From the NCBI GenBank assembly GCA_036397475.1, contig DASWIV010000215.1:1-10970 (forward strand): DNA of 10,970 nt. Reading direction: 5' to 3'. Origin of the DNA: DASWIV01 sp036397475 (GTDB taxonomy: Bacteria; JAJVIF01; JAPKYR01). This document shows positions 7,018-10,970 of this stretch, one piece after another. Numbering within the stretch: position 1 is the stretch's first letter; each line of letters starts with the position of its first letter. The notes under the pieces were generated by a model, which was not told where the DNA came from, did not search any database, and saw only the letters and a list, made by a program, of their open reading frames with translations. The translations under genes were made by a program, and so were the position numbers.

Positions 7018-7042
7018 CACAAGTTAAAAATGGAAGTAAAAA

Positions 7043-8380
7043 TCAGCTATTATTTATTACAATTCCTCGAGGGAATTCTGTTCCATTTCTAACATTATTA
7101 GTATCAATTCTGAGGGGTAAAATTTTACCAATCCCGCTGTTTAAGCGGCTTTCAGAGAGTTCAAGTCTTATATAGTTATCGGATAAGGCGTTGATCCTGG
7201 TGTCATTTTCCGTCGGGATCTCGATCAGGCAGGGAAGTACCTGCCCATGGAAACGTTGCTTGTATGCTTTTCTTAAATCCTTATCAAGCCTCTTAAAGTC
7301 CTTCATCCGATTTTTGACATCAACCCCGTCGGCACGTCCTGGCATGGACGCAGCCGGGGTATTTTTCCTCGGAGAATACCTGAAAACATGCAGGTAGGAA
7401 AACGGGATAGACTTAACGAAATTGAATGAGTTTTTATACAACTCATCATTTTCTCCCGGAAATCCAACCATTATATCCGTCCCGATCGCGATGTCGGGAT
7501 TAGTCTCGATCGCAGCCCGGACAATTTCTTCGTAATGCTTTACATTGTGAGCTCTCGCCATCCTGCGAAGAATCTCATTATCTCCCGACTGCAGGGGAAT
7601 ATGCAGATGAGGACAAACTTTGGGGTGGCTGATTATTTCCTTTACCAGATCACGATCCAGATCCATCGGCTCGATTGAGCTGAACCTGATCCTGGACCCG
7701 GATGGGATTTTATCCAGCGATGAGATCAGGTCCCTGAAATCCATGTCATGGTCCCATCCCCATCTTCCCAGGTGAACACCGGTCAGGACTATCTCGGGAT
7801 AGCCAGCGTCGACAAGCCGGTAAATATCGTCGAGAATAAGCTCAAGCTTTCTCGAGCGTTCTCCCCCACGGGCTTTTGGGACAATGCAGTACGTGCACCC
7901 ACGGGTACAGCCGTCCTGAATTTTTACGAACGGGCGTGATTTATGTCCGGATAAGGGGGTAGGACCGGCGACTCCGGTTTCTTCGGGATCAATGATATGT
8001 TCGGTGCCGATTCCCGGGGCGTGAAGCCACGATGCAAGATCGTCCCGTTCAGCAAGGCTAATAACGTGATCGACTTCCGGCATTTTTTCCCATGGTGCCG
8101 GGTCCACACTGGCTGAGCATCCGGTAACGACAATCCTGGATTGCGGGTGTTTTTTCCTTGCCCTGCGAACAAGGTTTCTGCCATCGGCATCAGCCTGGGA
8201 TGTGACGGTACATGTATTTATGAAGACAATATCGCAATCGGGAGAGTTATAATCCACAGCTTCGATATTTAACGGCAAGCTGGACAGCATCCTGGCTGTG
8301 TCAGCCTGGTTAGCACGGCATCCGACGGTGATGAACGACGCTTTCATTTTGTCGAGTGGATTTTCAACGCTTTCCGTCAT
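7043..8380 (-). CDS. mtaB: MtaB-like tRNA methylthiotransferase (radical SAM)
   Basis: MtaB converts N6-threonylcarbamoyladenosine at tRNA position 37 to its 2-methylthio form, using two iron-sulfur clusters and S-adenosylmethionine. The 445 residues show the full family layout. The N-terminal UPF0004 domain has its three cluster cysteines at 21 (GCRANQAD), 57 (NTCTVT) and 88 (VTGCSA). The radical SAM triad CTRGCTYC has cysteines at 158, 162 and 165, followed by GGERSR and LTGVHLGRWG, and LHIPLQSGDNEIL lies further on. A TRAM-like RNA-binding domain ends the protein. GCRANQAD and the NTCTVT..AD...R pattern fit MtaB better than MiaB or RimO. No Shine-Dalgarno sequence is obvious before ATG 8380, and an in-frame ATG at 8347 is possible, since only dispensable-looking residues separate the two. 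The gene is 30 bases from its upstream neighbour. Confidence 0.88.
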   Translation of the reverse strand: MTESVENPLDKMKASFITVGCRANQADTARMLSSLPLNIEAVDYNSPDCDIVFINTCTVTSQADADGRNLVRRARKKHPQSRIVVTGCSASVDPAPWEKMPEVDHVISLAERDDLASWLHAPGIGTEHIIDPEETGVAGPTPLSGHKSRPFVKIQDGCTRGCTYCIVPKARGGERSRKLELILDDIYRLVDAGYPEIVLTGVHLGRWGWDHDMDFRDLISSLDKIPSGSRIRFSSIEPMDLDRDLVKEIISHPKVCPHLHIPLQSGDNEILRRMARAHNVKHYEEIVRAAIETNPDIAIGTDIMVGFPGENDELYKNSFNFVKSIPFSYLHVFRYSPRKNTPAASMPGRADGVDVKNRMKDFKRLDKDLRKAYKQRFHGQVLPCLIEIPTENDTRINALSDNYIRLELSESRLNSGIGKILPLRIDTNNVRNGTEFPRGIVINNS

Positions 8381-8410
8381 ATTAGGATATATGGGTAATT
8401 TTCTGCAGAT

Positions 8411-8674
8411 TCAGTCGGTGAATTTTCTCGATTCTTCCTTCATTTCAGAAACTAACCTGTTATGTTCCCGCCTGTATTCATATTCAGTTAACTTACCCGA
8501 TTTATACTTGTCCACGATCAATTTTTCCCGCTCGTAGTAATCTTTTCCGAGTTCCCTCAGCTGATTCTGGACTCGATTGATTTTCCAGTTCACGAAAACG
8601 GAGATAATTAATACCACGATTGCAATCCCAAGTAAAACAATGGGAAGCGTACCAATTAAGGAGGATCTGAGCAC
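8411..8674 (-). CDS. Small single-pass membrane protein with SHOCT-like C terminus
   Basis: This 87-residue protein has one strong membrane helix (about residues 7-28, LIGTLPIVLLGIAIVVLIIS region) followed by a charged helical part. Residues about 55-78, with the pattern KYKSGKLTEYEYRREHNRL, resemble the SHOCT motif, a short helical domain usually at protein ends in which a Gly and a T-x-x-E/Y-F/Y pattern are typical. The charged part should face the cytoplasm. GTG 8674 is the only reasonable start; no Shine-Dalgarno sequence is visible, which lowers confidence. It is spaced 30 and 44 bases from its neighbours, in the same direction, so it is probably translated from the shared transcript. 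No specific function can be given. Confidence 0.6.
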   Translation of the reverse strand: MLRSSLIGTLPIVLLGIAIVVLIISVFVNWKINRVQNQLRELGKDYYEREKLIVDKYKSGKLTEYEYRREHNRLVSEMKEESRKFTD

Positions 8675-8718
8675 TTCTGTCTGGCATGCAGAGATTTAAG
8701 ATCAGCTCCATGAAGGCA

Positions 8719-9600
8719 TTATCCGGCGATTCGGGCCCTGGCGATCAGGATTGTCGCCCTGAGCCTGAGAGCGCACCACGCGAAAAATCTGAGGAACGAC
8801 GGTCCGGGCGAGATATTTTTCGCGACATAAGTATATGCAGACGCATGGAAATACCTGATAGTGGGAATCCGGCTTTTTTCAGCGGAGCTGCCGGGACGGT
8901 GCGTGACCGAGGCTTTGGGATAATAAACCGAAATGTATCCTTCGTTCTTTGCGCGATAACAAATGTCCGCATCTTCCCAGTACATGAAATAATCCTCGTC
9001 GAATCCTCCAAGTTTGTCCCAGCACTCCCGCCTGATAAGCATAGCGGTTCCCGCGACCCAATCGACTTCGTAAGGCTCTTTTTTTCCGGGGTCTACGAGC
9101 AGGTTTTTTTTCGCGATGCCCGACTTACCCAGTTTCGTTCTCTGGGCAATTTTCCCGAGAAATGTCGACCGTCCGAACAGTCCGGTTGAAGGGTCGGGAA
9201 AGCCGCGCGCCGTTTGTTCAGTTACGCCATCCGGACGTATAACCTTAAGGCCAAGGATCCCGATATTTTCATGTTGGTCCAGGTAGGCTACGGCATTTGA
9301 GAAAGATTCCATGTCGATCTGACAATCGGAATTGATGATGACAAGGATCCGTCCGGAAGCTTCCCTTGCGGCAAGATTATTGCCGGCCCCGAATCCTGTG
9401 TTCCTTGAGTTGGCGATCAAACGAACGTCGGGATGCGCCTGGGAAATAAGCCGGATGGAATCGTCACCGCTGTCATTATCCACGGCTATAATTTCATAGC
9501 TGTAATGCGGCGGATTTTCTTTTATGGAGGATATAAGGAGATTTACCAGATCCGGAGTTCTGTAGTTGACCGTGATGAAACTCAGATCGATATCACTCAT
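8719..9600 (-). CDS. Family 2 glycosyltransferase, rhamnosyltransferase-like
   Basis: This 293-residue cytoplasmic or membrane-associated enzyme transfers a sugar from a nucleotide donor, probably in cell-envelope polysaccharide or glycolipid synthesis. GT2 motifs appear in order: LSFITVNYRTPD at the first strand, AVDNDSGDDS (39-48) for the nucleotide site, SRNTGFGAGNNLA (66-78), INSDCQ with the metal-binding Asp at 92, VAGTAMLIRRE (182-192), and FDEDYFMYWEDADICYR (200-216), in which the Glu-Asp pair at 209-210 marks the catalytic base region. This pattern matches the WbbL/rhamnosyltransferase subgroup, though the sugar cannot be read from sequence. The start is ATG 9600; GTG 9606 in the same frame shares its G with the upstream TAG stop. 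Either way the genes are tightly joined, which suggests translational coupling with the exported-protein gene. Confidence 0.88.
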   Translation of the reverse strand: MSDIDLSFITVNYRTPDLVNLLISSIKENPPHYSYEIIAVDNDSGDDSIRLISQAHPDVRLIANSRNTGFGAGNNLAAREASGRILVIINSDCQIDMESFSNAVAYLDQHENIGILGLKVIRPDGVTEQTARGFPDPSTGLFGRSTFLGKIAQRTKLGKSGIAKKNLLVDPGKKEPYEVDWVAGTAMLIRRECWDKLGGFDEDYFMYWEDADICYRAKNEGYISVYYPKASVTHRPGSSAEKSRIPTIRYFHASAYTYVAKNISPGPSFLRFFAWCALRLRATILIARARIAG

Positions 9601-9605
9601 AGTCA

Positions 9606-10628
9606 CTACTGTTCGTTCAACGCCCTGTATTCCAGCGCCCTTGAAAGGACATCGATATGCCGGCTGAATTCCTCTTCATCGAGCGCGCAAAGCGCCTGCC
9701 GGTGCTGCCATACGTAATTCACCGCCGCTACCTGCATTTCGGTTGTGGGTACGTCGATTATTTCCTCGCTGGCTTCACAGGCGTTCAATTCGTGGAAAAC
9801 CAGTGACAATCCTGACAGGAGAGCGATATGGGATGAAAATGAATAGGGATAAATTTCAGCCATGTACATTCCTTTATCCGGATCCCAGTACACCCACCCA
9901 TCGAGCTCTTCCGCCTTTGGATGGTTGGCCAGGTCTGATTGTGGAACGTATTCACCGGTTTGATTATCGATAAATGCCTGTGCGTAGCTGAATTTAACGC
10001 GGTCACGAAGGTCGAAGTCATCCAGGTGGAACTCCGCCGCGAGTCCGAAACGCGACATCAATGTTTCTACAAGCTCGTATTTCCGGACAATATTCCCGCC
10101 CGGTTCAGGCAGGTTTCCGAAGTCACAGTTAATTCTTCTCCACTGGTAATCCTCTTTATACTCCCATTCGTATATTGTCGGGGTGTGGCCGAATCTATTT
10201 CCGGCTTCGTCGATCTCATAGTTGACATTCAGTACGTTTATTTCCTTGATTCCTTCCAGGACCATCCCGTCACCGGACAAGGACAGGGTAAACCGGTGCC
10301 GTGGCTCATTGCGCCGGATAAAATGCCTGCACAATTCAATATCCGCATCGGGGACATTGATATACACATCCTCTACTTCCGGATCATTGTAATGCGTGAT
10401 GTACACGACCGTGGTCCCGTCCCACGTAGCATGCATGGTGCGTGCGTATACGGGAAAATACATGGAGAGGTCGTTGCCGTTCTGTGTAATTTCCAGCATG
10501 TTGCCTGACTGTGTGATCCATGTCCCTTCAACGGTTCCGGCTGCAGGATCAGCATTCTCGTCCTGTGCGCTAACAGGGCAGATCAGCAATATGAGTATTA
10601 ACGGTATGATCGCAAGAAATTTTTTCAT
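9606..10628 (-). CDS. Exported protein with beta-rich N-terminal domain, function unknown
   Basis: The 340-residue product has a textbook signal peptide: MKK, then a hydrophobic stretch to about residue 19, with likely cleavage after the Ala of VSA at 21. The first mature part (about 31-80), with GTWITQSGNMLEITQNGNDL, recalls the opening Gly-x-Trp strand of lipocalin-like barrels, but similarity is short and I do not claim the family. The remainder mixes beta strands (to about 230) with helices (about 265-335). Four cysteines remain in the mature chain (100, 168, 284 and 314) and could form two disulfides. Cys17 lies inside the signal peptide in a LLIC context that is a poor lipobox, so a lipoprotein is unlikely. 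ATG 10628 has GAGGG 7 bases upstream. It overlaps or abuts the glycosyltransferase gene downstream. Confidence 0.75.
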   Translation of the reverse strand: MKKFLAIIPLILILLICPVSAQDENADPAAGTVEGTWITQSGNMLEITQNGNDLSMYFPVYARTMHATWDGTTVVYITHYNDPEVEDVYINVPDADIELCRHFIRRNEPRHRFTLSLSGDGMVLEGIKEINVLNVNYEIDEAGNRFGHTPTIYEWEYKEDYQWRRINCDFGNLPEPGGNIVRKYELVETLMSRFGLAAEFHLDDFDLRDRVKFSYAQAFIDNQTGEYVPQSDLANHPKAEELDGWVYWDPDKGMYMAEIYPYSFSSHIALLSGLSLVFHELNACEASEEIIDVPTTEMQVAAVNYVWQHRQALCALDEEEFSRHIDVLSRALEYRALNEQ

Positions 10629-10664
10629 TAAATGTCCCTCGCTGCTTGAATCGCAGACACATCA

Positions 10665-10693
10665 ATAATACTAGAGTTAAGCGTCAGTGACCA
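10665..10693 (-). promoter_or_regulatory. Possible promoter ahead of the exported-protein gene
   Basis: Reading the minus strand, TGGTCA (10688-10693, four of six bases of a -35 box) and TATTAT (10665-10670, five of six of a -10 box) are 17 bp apart. They lie in the 80-base gap between the ligA stop and the exported-protein start. This could start a transcript through the five downstream minus-strand genes. The -35 match is modest. Confidence 0.35.
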
Positions 10694-10708
10694 GTGCAAA
10701 CAGGCAAT

Positions 10709-10970
10709 TCACAATCCGAGCAATTTCCGGATTTCTTTTTCGCCCAGGATAGTAATACCGAGTTTTTCAGCTTTACCGAGTTTACTTCCGGCACTTTCTC
10801 CCGCCAATAAATAATCTGTTTTATTCGAGACACTTCCCGATACTTTTGCCCCGGCGGATTCAAGGATCTCCTTCATTTCATCGCGGGAATAATTAGGTAG
10901 CGTGCCTGTCAGGACTACCGTTTTCCCCGATAAGGGTCCAGCGGAAGCTGCATCAACTTTTTTCTTGTCG
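10709..10970 (-). CDS. ligA: NAD-dependent DNA ligase, C-terminal BRCT domain (partial)
   Basis: The reading frame enters from the right edge and stops at TGA 10709-10711, leaving 86 residues of the C terminus. They form a BRCT domain of the LigA type: GPLSGKTVVLTGTL at the first strand, the helix SRDEMKEILESAGAKV, then SGSVSNKTDYLLAGESAGSK, the conserved KAEKLGITIL segment and an ending helix EKEIRKLLGL. LigA seals nicks during replication and repair using NAD+, and its BRCT domain helps bind DNA. The start, adenylation, OB-fold, zinc-finger and helix-hairpin-helix domains are outside the window. A BRCT domain alone could belong to another protein, but the GSK and the immediate stop after the domain fit LigA best. 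Confidence 0.86.
   Translation of the reverse strand, partial: DKKKVDAASAGPLSGKTVVLTGTLPNYSRDEMKEILESAGAKVSGSVSNKTDYLLAGESAGSKLGKAEKLGITILGEKEIRKLLGL

Noticed and set aside
8686..9189. Plus-strand open frame of 167 codons opposite the glycosyltransferase.
   Set aside because: The minus-strand frame carries every GT2 motif; the plus-strand product has no recognisable domain and is a shadow.
9606..10628. Lipoprotein signal at Cys17 of the exported protein.
   Set aside because: The LLIC context lacks the small residue normally found just before the lipidated Cys, and a good signal peptidase I site (VSA) follows.
10683..10692. Palindrome GTCAGTGAC after ligA as a terminator.
   Set aside because: The arms are only four bases and no T run follows on the minus strand.

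Overview
The window is bacterial chromosome of medium G+C content, densely coded. No gap between genes exceeds about 90 bases. The markers point to a free-living bacterium: a Tad-type pilus/secretion membrane protein, the C-terminal BRCT part of an NAD-dependent DNA ligase, an MtaB-type tRNA methylthiotransferase and a FapA-family protein. GTG or TTG starts are used by several genes. Nothing in the sequence fixes the phylum. The number of proteins without a recognisable family suggests a poorly sampled lineage (inference). I see no tRNA, rRNA, CRISPR array, insertion sequence or phage gene.

Left part, + strand, 1-849: the end of a TadC-like gene, then a small DUF192 gene. At 884-2113 there is an AT-richer gene for an exported protein with a signal peptide and three C-terminal membrane segments.

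Middle, + strand, 2114-5125: this is the most interesting part. A sigma70-like promoter (TTGATA, 16 bp, TACAAT at 2123-2150) precedes four tandem genes of similar size (221, 230, 230 and 224 residues), and a strong intrinsic terminator at 5102-5125 closes the unit. The first protein carries a lone Hsp70/DnaK-like substrate-binding beta domain with no ATPase domain, followed by a short coiled coil. The other three are almost entirely coiled coil. One has a basic amphipathic segment near its N terminus, one has two coils separated by a Pro/Ser linker, and one ends in a long acidic tail. Together they look like an uncharacterised scaffold or filament module with a chaperone-derived peptide-binding subunit. 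The function is unknown.

Right part, - strand, 5128-10970, read right to left: ligA 3' end, exported protein with a beta-rich N-terminal domain, GT2 glycosyltransferase, small SHOCT-like membrane protein, mtaB-like gene, FapA/DUF342 gene. Below the exported-protein gene all gaps are under 45 bases and one junction overlaps, so these five may be co-transcribed. A plausible promoter lies in the 80-base gap after ligA. This run and the coiled-coil unit converge on the terminator at 5102-5125.
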